Positions 41,765 through 52,214 of a stretch of DNA of 64,000 nucleotides are shown here, in pieces (the first letter of the stretch is position 1; each line of letters begins with the position of its first letter). The translations under genes were made by a program, and so were the position numbers. The stretch comes from Hyposmocoma kahamanoa (Eukaryota > Arthropoda > Insecta > Lepidoptera > Cosmopterigidae): the NCBI RefSeq assembly GCF_003589595.1, contig NW_020653993.1, positions 3,974,843 to 4,038,842 of the forward strand, in the 5' to 3' direction. A model generated the notes under the pieces. That model had not been told where the DNA came from and searched no databases. It saw nothing but the letters and a program-made list of their open reading frames with translations.

Positions 41765-42420
41765 GAAGAAATTTCTTATAGAAATAAGCGATACCTTTTG
41801 TTTGTGTTTTCCGTTTTACTAAATGTGATTTGTGTTTTCCTGTACAATAAATAATTAAATAAAAATAATAAAAAAAATTAAAGAATAAATATCGTTGGGG
41901 AAGGAGGGATCAAAATTAAAAAAGTTCAGATGAATTTATTTCAAATCTTTTTTTTAGGCTAATTTGAACTAGGTGGTTATGAGCTATGGTACAGATCGTC
42001 AGCTCATTTTTCAGTTTTTATTACACAAATGATGGCAGTCATAAAATGAAATTTATTTCACTTTCATTTGTCCAATGGAAATATGATGGCATTACAATAA
42101 CATGGTAACCTTGGTCTGGTGCTGCAGGACAGTCTGCAGGCTACACAGCTTCTCTACTACTTGTAATAGAATTATCATTATAGTAGCACTTCATGTGGCT
42201 TGATATATTTGGCAAAGACTCACCTTTATGTAGATAGCATGTGTGACAAAGTATTTACCTTGTTTGCCCATTCGACAAATACAGCAAACATCAAACTCGC
42301 GTTACCGCGCGCGTTTGTCGGTTTCTTGACACATCAGAGGAGTCAAATAGGCAAATATGCAAGTAAATCGTCCACACTATGATCATATTTATAATTTTAG
42401 CTCCTTATTTGGTTCCATGT
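41765..42420. other. No recognisable gene or repeat
   Basis: Nothing identified. Confidence 0.5.
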
Positions 42421-42424
42421 GTAG

Positions 42425-43032
42425 CCGCTCACGCGATGCGCTCCTCCTACAGCAAAATGGCGGCTATTTGGTTTCGCAAATTAGAAAAGCATTCAGTTTA
42501 AATACAAGTTTTTATAAATAAAAATTATTATTCTGCATTGCTAATACCCTCCGTACTACCAACAAAAACATCTCAAATAAAATGCAGTAATATACCGCAT
42601 ATCCTGCACTTAAAAAGCACTAATGAAATTTTTGGTGTAGGTACTTGCATAAATATGATAATATTCCGTTTGAGTGGTTCTAACGTTTACCACGAAATTA
42701 CTCCTTAAAGTATAGTTTATAAACATTTATATGCAGGGTAAACTTAAAAAACGCTACTTACGGTATGTTTTCAATAAATAAACACCGAAATCACCAGCCC
42801 AAACAATAACACACACGATTGTCATGACGTATTTTTTGAAGTTGTTTATTTTTTTTAAATGACAGACCCAAGCATTAAAAACTTTATGGTTTGCTAGAGT
42901 AGTTACCGAAATGGCAATTAATATTAGTTATTTTACCGGTTATAACTTCGGTATCCGATAAATCGGCATAAAATCATCACCGGCACCTCTAGGTGTGGTA
43001 TGCGTCTACGGCAGCATGCATCGCGTGAGAGA
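42425..43032 (+). mobile_element. mitD copy 1 (MITE-like, about 608 bp)
   Basis: Begins CCGCTCACGCGATGCGCTCC and ends GCATCGCGTGAGA, inverted relative to each other. It matches 57069-57684 in opposite orientation over its whole length, for example CATTTATATGCAGGGTAAAC and CACCTCTAGGTGTGGTATGC. It has no transposase frame. The target duplication is not clear. Confidence 0.8.
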
Positions 43033-43186
43033 GTAGATATTTGTCAGTGTCTGCATGTTTGTCTGTGCGTCAAATAGGTATTATTCCAAATACATCAAAT
43101 ACTGAATAGCGGATACGGTTATATACTCGATGGCGGATACCAATCGCCATGTGAAGTGGCAGTGCTAGATGATGACTTCATTTACT

Positions 43187-43498
43187 TTTTAACCGACTTA
43201 AAAAAAGAGAAGGTCTCAACTGGACTGTTTTTTTTTTTTTCATTTTTTGTATATATTTTGCGTTATAATTCAGGCATTTGTGAGCCGATTTTGATGATTC
43301 TTTTTTATTGGAAAAAAGGTGCGTCATTAGTCCCATTTTAAATTTGAAGTAAATATTCCACCTCTAAGGGTGGTACACTAAGTGCTGAACCCGGTTTCGC
43401 GCACTTTCCGGGAACCGATTTCAATAAAACTTGGCCAATAAATGTATAATTCCGCGATATTTTGAGGTCTTTTTTACTACTCTGTACTGAGATTATTG
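43187..43498 (+). repeat. repC copy
   Basis: TTTTTAACCGACTTAAAAAA, GAGCCGATTTTGATGATTC, CCACCTCTAAGGGTGG, ACCGATTTCAATAAAACTTG and ACTACTCTGTACTGAGATT. It lies 155 bp from mitD copy 1. Confidence 0.65.
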
Positions 43499-43499
43499 G

Positions 43500-44025
43500 A
43501 ATACACTATTTTGTATTTTGTGTAATAACATTTGCTACGCTAAATATGATATATAGGAGTAACGAAAAAAGTTACGTTTATGAAAATATAAAAAGCCTTT
43601 CCTCTGATATGAAAGTTATAAATCATAATCTTCTATTTAAACGTAAGCTGACGTCATGGTTAAGAGATAAAAATGTGTGTTCCGTAAAGATTTTTTTGCA
43701 TGTAGGTACTTAAACGTTTTTAAATATTCGCGATGTAATATAAAAACATGACGCAATAAAAAATACTTATTACACCTGATTTTGTCGCGTTTATCAACGT
43801 TTATAATGTTGTACTTTACATTTATATCTCTCTACAAAATTAACTTCGTAATTTTTCTTATTTAATAAGTAACATTTATATAATTATATATTTTTTTTAC
43901 CACTTCACGACACGACAATAACCTACTATTATATAATATGTACAATTAGCTCTGAATACTATTTGTTTATACCATTGATTTAGAATAATGTAGTTTTTAA
44001 TATATAAAATATAACCAAGATATGC
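43500..44025. other. No recognisable gene; may hold LINE 5' sequence
   Basis: The frame at 43462-43713 has no clear domain. The LINE coding remnant starts just after this stretch. Confidence 0.35.
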
Positions 44026-44028
44026 ATA

Positions 44029-44080
44029 CCAAGTTGTAGTAGATGAGGTCAACCATATCAGAGACTTAGGGGTCATATTT
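44029..44080 (+). pseudogene. LINE reverse-transcriptase fragment, before the insertion
   Basis: Encodes a short piece ending IRDLGVIF, a conserved motif of the post-polymerase region of Jockey-type LINE proteins. The last 9 bp (GTCATATTT, 44072-44080) are repeated at 44662-44670. Confidence 0.75.
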
Positions 44081-44661
44081 ATTTATTTATTTCTGCAGTA
44101 TGTACAATTTTGGTGAGAAAGATCTTAAAAACAACACAATGCCAATATGTACATAAGCCCTGTTGGGGCATTGCAATTACATTTATAAATTACATATTAA
44201 AATATTATAAAAGTAATAATTATAAGAGCAAGTATTTCATTTAGGCATATAGGCCTTATTTTATACATAATTTAATTTTAAAATTGGAATATTAATAATG
44301 ACTATATAAGAATACATATTATTACTTTTATTTTTACTTTTATAAATCACATAGTAGATAAGATCGCAAAATGAAGTCAATGTCTCAATGTTTAAAAATC
44401 GAATAAATTTTTATTTGTCATTAAAGAATTCATGCATAGAATAATAGCACTTTTCAATTAAGTATTTTTTTAATTTAACCAAGAGAGTTTTATTATTTAT
44501 TTCATTTTTAATATTGAGGGGTATTTTATTATATATTGAAATGGCTCTGTAGTATGGACTATTTCTGAATAGTTCCAGTCTTTATGTAGGAAGCACCAGT
44601 TGATTGTTGCGACGTGAACTACTCACAAATTTAAATTCGGCTATATTGTTCCGAACGAGGA
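44081..44661 (-). mobile_element. 5'-truncated LINE inserted in another LINE
   Basis: Flanked by the 9-bp target duplication GTCATATTT (44072-44080 and 44662-44670). On the minus strand it begins inside a coding remnant (44411-44661), continues through 3' untranslated sequence, and ends in an (AAAT)n tail at 44081-44092. This is textbook target-primed insertion. Confidence 0.85.
44411..44661 (-). pseudogene. LINE protein C-terminus
   Basis: Encodes SPYYRAISIYNKIPLNIKNE, then KTLLVKLKKYLIEKCYYSM, and stops at 44411-44413. The YNKIP...FK/LKxxL pattern is the usual end of CR1/Jockey-like LINE proteins. One further in-frame stop lies upstream. Confidence 0.75.
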
Positions 44662-45287
44662 GTCATATTTGACAGCGCGCTTTCATTCAAATATCATTTT
44701 GACAGCATCATCAATAAATCTCTCCGTATGTTGGGCTTCGTATGGAGGAATTGTAGGTCTTTTAAAAGTGTAACGACGTTGAAAATAGTTTATTATGCCC
44801 TAGTTCGTACTAATTTAGAATATGCATCTCCCATTTGGAACCCAATGTACCAAAATCACATAGATCGCATAGAAAGCGTTCAAAAGCGATTTCTCTTTTT
44901 CCTCACAGTCCTCCAACGAAGGCTGCACTTATTGAAGGGATATGAGGACAGACTAAGTTCATTTCAAATGTGCACCCTTCAACGTCGCCGTTAGATTGCC
45001 GATCAAGTTTTTGTACATCGTTTGATTTCGGGGCAAATTGATTGCCCAGAACTTTTATCACAACTCCAGTTTTCTTTTCCACGTCGCAACGCCAGACCAA
45101 GTAACTATCGTCTTTTTAAAATAAAAAGTTCAGAACTAACGTTGGCTACAATGCTATTTTGAACCGAGTTTGCCGAGAGTACAATAATTATCTTAAAATA
45201 TGTAAACATAGATTAACTGACTTAGATTTGTTTTCGTTGTCATTAAATAAATATACATTAAGTACCATACTATACAGTTTAATTTAG
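44662..45287 (+). pseudogene. LINE reverse-transcriptase C-terminal region
   Basis: Motifs in order: FDSALSFKYHF, INKSLRMLGFVWRN, LVRTNLEYASPIWNP, IDRIESVQKRF, then a different frame with HRLISGQIDCPELLS, and another with VGYNAILNRVCREYN and LDLFSLSLN, ending at the stop 45285-45287. This is the region after the polymerase of a Jockey-type LINE. At least two frameshifts disable it. Confidence 0.8.
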
Positions 45288-45472
45288 CATGTTTACTTAT
45301 TGGTTTTGTTTTATCCATCTATTTGTCTGTAATGTAACATACAAAAAATGCTTTTGACACGAGCTTCTGATATGTGCATGCTGTATTTGCCTTTTATTGT
45401 GTTTACACTCGAGTATTTTATGTAATGTTATTGTTTGTTCATGTACAATAGTGTATTTCTGTTGGCAAATCT

Positions 45473-45474
45473 AA

Positions 45475-45517
<43 letters not shown>

Positions 45518-45531
45518 ATNNNNNNNNNNAA

Positions 45532-45590
<59 letters not shown>
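45473..45590. repeat. (TAAA)n tail microsatellite containing an assembly gap
   Basis: A tetranucleotide run directly after the LINE 3' end GGCAAATC. Ten unknown bases (45520-45529) lie inside it, so the true length is not known. Confidence 0.95.
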
Positions 45591-45599
45591 GTTGATATG

Positions 45600-45970
45600 A
45601 GAGGCGAGGTGTAAAAATTTTCGTTAGTAAAGCCGGAGCTTTAGCTGCCTCACCAAAAACTTTATTTGTTAAAACGACGTCAAACATTACACTAATTTGA
45701 TTTAAATTAAATTTAAGTGCACCCGATCCGACTATCACCAAATTTCTTTCTAGTTATTCTCTACCATTTTCTCTATCTATGTTTGTAGCGAATTTTTGCA
45801 AATGTATGCCAGTATTTTGAAGTGATTGGCTGAGATGTATATTAGGAAACCTATATTGTTTCATATTATCATGGACAGGTTGCTACGAATTTATTATTGA
45901 ATAGTTAAAATTGAATATGAATTGGCCGAGACGTGGACACTCACGATACGGTTAGTTCACCAGTCGAAAG
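45600..45970. other. No recognisable gene or repeat
   Basis: Nothing identified. Confidence 0.45.
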
Positions 45971-45975
45971 TCGGT

Positions 45976-46330
45976 CAGCGAAATATGGAACGACCTATGC
46001 TCCGAGTTTCTTTGAAGGACAATGTACGTAACGAAATTATCCGATAGAAACCTAAGATCATCCTCATAGCTGGTAGAATAAGCAAGCTGAAGTGGCGGTG
46101 GGCTTGCCATATCTGTCGAAGAACCGATAACCGATGGGGGAAGCGAGTTCTTGAGTGGAGATCACGGCTCGGCAAACGTAGTGTAGGACGCCCTATGGCC
46201 AGATGGAGTGACGATTTGCAAAGGGCTGCTGGCAGCAGATGGATGCAACGAACTGAGGACCGGGTGAAATGTCGTGCATTGTGAGAGATCTATGTCCAGT
46301 AGTGGACTACGATAGGCTGCGCGCCATCTT
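45976..46330 (+). pseudogene. RTE-type LINE protein C-terminus
   Basis: The frame begins QRNMERPMLRVSLKD, then ISKLKWRWACHICRR, WGKRVLEWRSR, GRPMARWSDDLQRAAG and WMQRTEDRVKCRAL, ending at 46282-46284. The short 3' sequence GTCCAGTAGTGGACTACGAT follows. This is the characteristic end of lepidopteran RTE-type elements. One in-frame stop (46045-46047) breaks it. Upstream reverse-transcriptase and endonuclease parts are absent. Confidence 0.85.
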
Positions 46331-46334
46331 GTAC

Positions 46335-47020
46335 GGTGTACTCATACGAGGTCAATTTTAAGCCAGCCGGTGGGAATCGAGTTATATGGCCATTAATACC
46401 AACCATTCATTCGCTCACATTGAATTGATTGATCTATAAATAGTGAGCTTTCGAATGTCAAATATGTTTGACATTTTTTTCTCAACATCAGACTTACTTT
46501 CAGATTAAAATGTTAAACTCCTGATCATGGTTATCTACCGGTGTCATTTTTGCCTCGATAGGCAGTTGACGTATCCTCTCTTCAACAGATTGCATGGCTC
46601 CCCTATCTTTACTAATTGGTCACGCGTATCCTCTTGTCTCGAGAGTTATGTAGCGTGTTTTGATCAACCAACCAATGTTATTCAAAACTACGGAGTTTGT
46701 TAGATTTTATCGCTTGTAATATACCTAGAAGCAACTCAAAATTCATTCAAGGGGTACTGTATACGCTTGTGTAATAAGGTTCCGGTTGATATTTAAAATT
46801 GCCGTTCACGAGATTTAAAAAATATGGGAAAACAATAAAAATATACTAAAGGTGGATAGAGGGACTAGGATTTATCTGTTAAAGGCGCCTAGCATTATTT
46901 AGCATTGAGTTTATGTAATGTCACAGTTTTGCATATACTTTATGAATTACGAATGTGGTTTTAAGCGGGGTTTTAATAGTATTGACAGACTTTAGTGGAT
47001 TCTTTTAAATATCACTCGCG
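46335..47020. other. No recognisable gene
   Basis: A small perfect hairpin, AATGTCAAA/TTTGACATT with loop TATG, lies at 46454-46475 followed by a T-run. Otherwise unassigned. Confidence 0.45.
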
Positions 47021-47028
47021 TACACACA

Positions 47029-47232
47029 ATAATAATAATAACGCACACATTCAACATAGCCCCGCACTAGGTAAACCCTGTATCGCGGGTGCCATGGACA
47101 TACACATAGATAATCACAAATTACACCCAAACTCCGAGAGAAATAAATGTAGGCCATGCAAATATTTCTCCCGGCCCGGGATTCGAACCTGGGACCTCTG
47201 CGTGGCAGTAAGCGTGCGGCTACTGAGGCAGT
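47029..47232 (-). mobile_element. sineB copy, full length
   Basis: Minus-strand: head near 47232 (CTGCCTCAGTAGCCGCACG), GCCACGCAGAGGTCCC, B box GGTTCGAATCCCGGGCCGGG, AATATTTGCATGGCCTACA, GTTTGGGTGTAATTTGTG, GGCACCCGCGATACAGGG and (TTA)n tail. The most complete sineB here. Confidence 0.85.
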
Positions 47233-47239
47233 TAATAAT

Positions 47240-47750
47240 TGCGAACTAGTCGCCGAGCGTTTCACTTCTCCAAACAACAACCTTCCGAGCATCCGCTACA
47301 AGCCCTTGCAGGTTATCTCGATCTACGACATTTGAAATATACATTGAAGATAATAAATGCATACAAATGTTTATTTACAAAGAGTTTGTTGTTTTCATAT
47401 TCCTATTTACGCGTTTACTATACAAGTAAAAGAGGTCATTCAATCAAACTTGCATTCTTTACAAATTCACTACAATACACTTGCCTATCAATATTAGAAA
47501 GTGTCAGCTTGTACCTAAAAGTACTTAGGTACGTGGCCGTCCGAAGCGTCCTTGTAGTCATCCTAACTGCCTAGGGTGCTCCTTGATCGTTGTACGAATA
47601 TATAACCACCCTTAGCTTATACCTTTAGCGCTAATTAGGCACGTGTTTCCACTTGAATGTATAGGGGATTTTTTTTTAATTTGTTCTAACTCCAAATACC
47701 ATTTCCGTATTTTGAGAGACGATGGAAATCCCCCTTCGAAATTTTACAGT
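47240..47750. other. No recognisable gene
   Basis: The 111-codon plus-strand frame at 47239-47574 has no recognisable domain and mostly serine/leucine/tyrosine composition typical of chance frames. Confidence 0.45.
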
Positions 47751-47756
47751 ACAAAG

Positions 47757-47868
47757 GATTTTTTTATGCGATCAAGTGACGGGACGAACAAGTCGCCTAT
47801 CTGGTGGTAAACGTCACGCCTGTCCATAACAGTTGCAGTACCAATCAGTACTTTAAATCCAAAAAGAT
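47757..47868 (+). repeat. repA copy, 5' part
   Basis: T-run, GATCAAGTGACGGGACGAAC, GGTGGTAAACGTCACGCCTG and CAGTTGCAGTACCAATCAG. It is truncated after the AAAAAGAT block. Confidence 0.75.
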
Positions 47869-48184
47869 ATGAAACACACGTTATTGGTTTATCCCCGCCC
47901 GCACTCCTAATAAAATCCAAATTAAATCAATATTATACTATATTTTATTGTTTGTTTAAATCGGGTTTTAACTGCGTATTTTCTGTAGGTAAGTGAACAA
48001 TTTCCTAAGTATATAAATGATCATAATCAATAATTCACTTAAGTAAGTAGGTACTGACCAACACACATCGCATATATAGCGCATTCTACATTGATCAAAC
48101 AAACTATCTACTTTAATTTAAACTTTTCGAATTTAAACGATTTTCACATATTATTTGATTTTTAATTCGGGACTTAATCACGTA

Positions 48185-48245
48185 TAAAACATATTTTAAT
48201 TACCTCGACGTTTCGGACGTATTCCACTTCCGTAGTCCACTTTTC
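48185..48245 (-). repeat. Penelope-type terminal repeat fragment (tentative)
   Basis: On the minus strand GTGGACTACGGAAGTGG then ACGTCCGAAACGTCGAGG, with GGAC/GTCC able to pair just before GAAACGTC. This is the pattern of Penelope-type terminal repeats, but not the same subfamily as at 22.9 kb. Confidence 0.45.
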
Positions 48246-48249
48246 ATAG

Positions 48250-49465
48250 TCCTTTTATTTCAGATTATTTCTTTTTTTTAATCCGAATATAACACTGAAT
48301 AGCTGGAAACCTGAAATGGATATTCGTTTCTAAACATAATATTTTCCTTTAACAAATTAAACAGAGCCTATAATTATCAAAAATCTGTGTCCATCTAAGG
48401 AAGAAAGAAAAAGAGAGATCTCCAATTAAAGCTACTTACAGCCCTAAATAATGCAAGTGGTTTGGCGTATGGTCCAAAATTCAAAAGGATAGAATAAAAT
48501 AGAAATAATTTATTCTGTATGAAGCACAGTACACACACATTACTTTATTAAAAAAAGTACATAACGTGTCTATGCTTCTTTTATATAGCGACTATATAAC
48601 TGGCTTTAAATAGTATGCTGTCACCTTGACTGCGTTATTGTGACTGCATAGAGACTTCCCTCTTATTAAAGCATAAGGAGCACAACACGAAGATCTGCAT
48701 GGACTGCGTTAGGGCGCCGCAATCACATTGGGTTAGACAAATATCCCGGAATCCCCATTTACATATCTTGTCGCTGCACTGACCCATCTCAATGCGAAGT
48801 CTATTCAATACGGCTACCGCAAATCATAACCTGATGGTAGTTGCTCTTGAGGAATAATGAAACCAAGAAGAATTGGAGGGTTTTTTTGTTTCCACAATGC
48901 ACACCTCGTGACAGTCAGGTACTCCTTATTTGAGAAACTCATAACTTAAATAATGACAATGATAACCTATTGAAAACCCACTTCTTTGTGGTCGCCTTAA
49001 AAAACCGTTGAAGTTTGTAATTTGAACTGCTTCAATTTACGGGTATTCCAATGTATTTATTAGTAGAGGGATATATCAGCAATCCAAACGACTTTGATGA
49101 TTGATAAGTGCGTGGGTGTGCGGAGGACTTTTAAATTTTTTCCCTTCGTTATTTTGATCATCTCCAAATATTCTATGATTTTCTTTTACATAATAAGGAA
49201 AAAAGCTGTTATCTGCATTCTATTTACATTTTAAGTAAGCGTAATTTGCGCTATTATAACGTTATCCAACGTTGGTTGGGTAATTATGATCTTTATTTTA
49301 AAATATATTCACACAAGGGAAACGTGGAATGGCACTTCTCTGCTGCCACCTTACGGAAAGACGGCCTAAATTGACGACCCAACGTGCATGACTGTACTTT
49401 ACAAATATTCGTCTGTATCTATTCTAAAAATTCGATTTGTAGATTATTTGGCACGTAGTAGCATA
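48250..49465. other. No recognisable gene or repeat
   Basis: About 1.2 kb. Nothing identified, although AATAAAATAGAAATAATTTA near 48495 resembles a retroelement tail on the minus strand. Confidence 0.4.
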
Positions 49466-49472
49466 TTAAAAC

Positions 49473-49634
49473 ATGGATTATCTAGAGGTCTTCAATGATT
49501 GTTCTAAAATTAAATCGCAGATGGGTGTTTATATCGAAAATCGTAATGATATTAAAAAAGAACCATTAAGTGCTCAATACAAACTCGAAGAACTACAACG
49601 TGTTGAAACGGCTATGAAATGTACTGTAAGATAG
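49473..49634 (+). CDS. Small ORF, possible first exon (unidentified)
   Basis: A 53-codon frame starts at ATG with a favourable context (AAACATGG). It reads as soluble, charged sequence with MDYLEVFNDCSKIKSQMGVY at the start and YKLEELQRVETAMKC near the end, likely helical. It contains GTAAGA (49626-49631), a strong splice-donor match, just before the TAG, so coding could continue into a spliced exon. I do not recognise it. It could be an exon of an unseen host gene, a retroelement gag-like start, or chance. It was below the usual length cut-off and has no overlapping repeat. Confidence 0.3.
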   Translation: MDYLEVFNDCSKIKSQMGVYIENRNDIKKEPLSAQYKLEELQRVETAMKCTVR

Positions 49635-49639
49635 ATTAT

Positions 49640-49800
49640 CCAGTGGCGTGTAGCAGGTACGTTGCAGACCAAAAAATACTAAAGAAAGGTTTTGGAATGC
49701 TCATTCCAAAATCTTGCAACACTTGACCACTTCCTAGTTTTATAGCAAAGATAGCACACCCCAAAAGATGAATGTTCATTCGCACTGTGAACATTCGTCT
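49640..49800. other. No recognisable gene or repeat
   Basis: Nothing identified; no second exon that I could tie to the ORF at 49473. Confidence 0.4.
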
Positions 49801-49804
49801 TTGT

Positions 49805-49985
49805 GCGTATTGTGACGATACTGACGTATTTCTTTGTCATTCCATCATTCTATCACCGTTTTTACTGGTTCCTGGCCACTTACTTTTAAAATTTTTAATT
49901 GTTCTCGAATTCCCTCTTCCATAATATTCTTACGTTGGATCGCTTCGTCATCACTTCCATCAAAATTCTCAAAACGACAGGACGT
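49805..49985 (+). repeat. repN copy
   Basis: Matches 3140-3315. Probably the 3' untranslated part of the minus-strand LINE remnant at 50190-50450, since both repN copies precede a TTTATGTGGACCGA motif. Confidence 0.45.
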
Positions 49986-50189
49986 ACTTATAGATCAACC
50001 TCATGTAAAACTCGAACTTCACGTGATTTACTGTTTATAAATTATATATACGGATTGTCGCAAATAGGCCCTTATGGGGGAAATGTTGTCTGAATTGTTT
50101 AGTAGGGAGTGTATTACACTGATTGTTCTTTTTTATATCATTTTATTATTTTATTGTTACGTCTTTTTTTGTTTTTCTTGTAAATAATT

Positions 50190-50450
50190 TTATGTGGACC
50201 GACGTTTTTCTTTCCATACGCATCTTAAAGTTACTCGCGTTGTATGTGCTCGGAAACAAAGTCGCAGGCAGGAAATTCCATTTCTGTCTATGTTCATAAT
50301 AAAAGATGACGAAAAGCGCTTAGTACGCGTGAAGGGAATATCGACCAAGTAGGAATGACATCCCGGCGTACATGTTCGATCGTAAAATGAGGCGGGCGCA
50401 AAGAGGTGATGGAGCTCATGGGTACACTCGCCGGATGGACACACTCATCT
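50190..50450 (-). pseudogene. LINE protein C-terminus
   Basis: The minus-strand frame gives HSYLVDIPFTRTKRFSSSFI, then degraded sequence where the usual WNxLPxxVF motif is expected (NGISCLRLCF), consistent with a frameshift. The VDIPxTRTKRFSSSF motif is typical of the end of an insect LINE family of the Jockey/R1 group. Only the tail is left. Confidence 0.6.
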
Positions 50451-50459
50451 CAATATACA

Positions 50460-51450
50460 AATATTACATCAAGTGGCAGTATGAGCAAGTCGTACGCCAT
50501 GTTTTTACGGTAAAGGAAATCATTTTCGTAAGACTAAGAAATAGTCTTCAATGACGTGTCAAATTTCCAACTCACATAGAGCTCAACGGTTTTCTTCTCA
50601 GTTTTCTCCTCTACATGGAGGCAAGTTCTCTCCTAACTAGGCTATCATTGTTTTTATATGTATTACATATTCGTCTTTCTTTTGGAATAAATTGAGAAGA
50701 AACTCGGCATAAAACGTGTTACAATTTTACAAATCATTACCTTCGTTATCATGTCGCCGTAGTCGGATGATGGTTCGTCGTATTTTCGAACTACATTTAT
50801 GCGTGTATTTACAGCAAGGTAAATCGATGTCCAAAGAAACTTCCAAGAAAACAAAGTAAAGTGCGCATTAAATTTCAATCACAACACAATATGGCGACCC
50901 TTTTTCAGTGTACCGATTTATATCTAAGGCGCGCTGTTCAGTTCACGACTTATTGATTTTGAATATTGGTAACAGGGTACGTGCTTCTCATCTTATTCAG
51001 TAATTTTATGTCCAACTGCCTTTAGACACTAGTAGACTGTACTGTTGATAAAAATTAGTGACGCGTGCGAGTAATCGTTCTACTCTATTGTTGATTGTTC
51101 GACTCTCGACCAAATATTCTTGTTTAAAGTAATTTACTTCTATTTTTAACAAATATATTAATATTTTTTATTCATCATCATAGGTAGATAAGTACATATT
51201 AATATTAGCTCAGTTTTGATTTTATATAATATATGAAACTTTCTCTATGATGTACATTTTGCGTACGAATATTCCGAACGTAAGTACCGACGTTGACAGT
51301 ACAAAATAAAGAAACATTATTATAGTATTTCATATGTACAATATTGTCAGTTCGATGTAAGAATATCATAGTAGTATATAAGCTTAAAATAAATTAATTA
51401 ATTCAAAAACTAAATGAATTACAAATGTCAATCCGTAATGTAGACTTCGT
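50460..51450. other. No recognisable gene or repeat
   Basis: About 1 kb of unique-looking sequence. The minus frame at 50663-50878 has no domain. Confidence 0.45.
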
Positions 51451-51458
51451 CAGGTGAA

Positions 51459-51860
51459 TAATAATAATAATAATTCATTTATTCGCTTCAAATGTTGAAA
51501 AGGTGTTGATAGTAAAATTAAGTCAGCACTTAATTCGGCCTTCTTAAATAAAAGCATGCAAAAAATACATATATTCAAATAAATACACTGATAGATTAAG
51601 ACTAAATGTAAAAACAATAATTAGACAATAAATTGATAAACTAAAGTTAATTGATTTAATACGAGATGTCATAATTGTGTATGTCATAATTTAAAGTAAA
51701 TTATAATAATTGTAAAGAAAAATATACGCATCAATTAATTAGTCCTTATATTTCATGAATGAGTAGAAGAAATGATCAAAGAGCCACCTACGCAATTCCT
51801 TTTTGAAACTGATCAATAGAAGAAGCTTAAAGCGATCTGGTATATTTTATGATTAAAATT
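51459..51860 (-). mobile_element. 5'-truncated LINE 3' end
   Basis: A coding tail on the minus strand (51739 to about 51815) reads SFKKELRRWLFDHFFYSFMK and stops. It is followed by about 260 bp of 3' sequence ending in a (TTA)n tail (51459-51475 on the plus strand). The FKKELRxWL...FYS pattern is the usual end of CR1/Jockey-like proteins. Confidence 0.65.
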
Positions 51861-52094
51861 AACCCATAGCATTTAACCGTGATGATGGTTTTAAAATGTC
51901 CAGTGCATGGAATCCGGTCCTTAGTGAGTGCAGTATTATAAACAAAAACACCTCGAGTTCAATTTCGCGTGTGTATACAGTGAGTGTGGTTTGTGTGAAA
52001 AAAGTGAGTGACAATGGTAACACCACAACAAAACGCGATGAAGGTAGTCGTCGACAGCGCAAGACGGTAGACAGATATGTATACTCTTAAAGCT

Positions 52095-52210
52095 GTCATC
52101 TGTCACCGTCCAGTCAAACCGTGACCATGGAGCGTGCAACCGTTTCGAAATATCGGGAAAATAAAAAAAAGTCATACCGTGGTAAGAAACCTGATATTAG
52201 TGATAATCAT
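52095..52210 (+). mobile_element. Penelope-type terminal repeat fragment
   Basis: CAAACCGTGACCATGGAGCG, then CGTTTCGAAATATCGGG and an A-run, related to the terminal repeats at 22872-24292 and 9015. The GAAAC core is changed to GAAAT. Confidence 0.5.
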
Positions 52211-52214
52211 TTAG

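Larger units (their letters stand above)
44029..45590 (+). mobile_element. Jockey-type LINE 3' part, hosting a second LINE
   Basis: Coding remnants (44029-44080 and 44662-45287) are followed by about 185 bp of 3' untranslated sequence and a long (TAAA)n tail. The frame VDEVNHIRDLGVIF breaks at 44080 and continues beyond 44661 as FDSALSFKYHF, because a second, minus-strand LINE is inserted between. Confidence 0.8.

Noticed and set aside
45439..45741. 100-codon minus-strand frame with repeated IYLF
   Set aside because: It is the translation of the (TAAA)n tail and crosses an assembly gap.
47239..47574. 111-codon plus-strand frame
   Set aside because: Composition is typical of a chance AT-rich frame, with no domain, and it begins inside the flank of a sineB copy.
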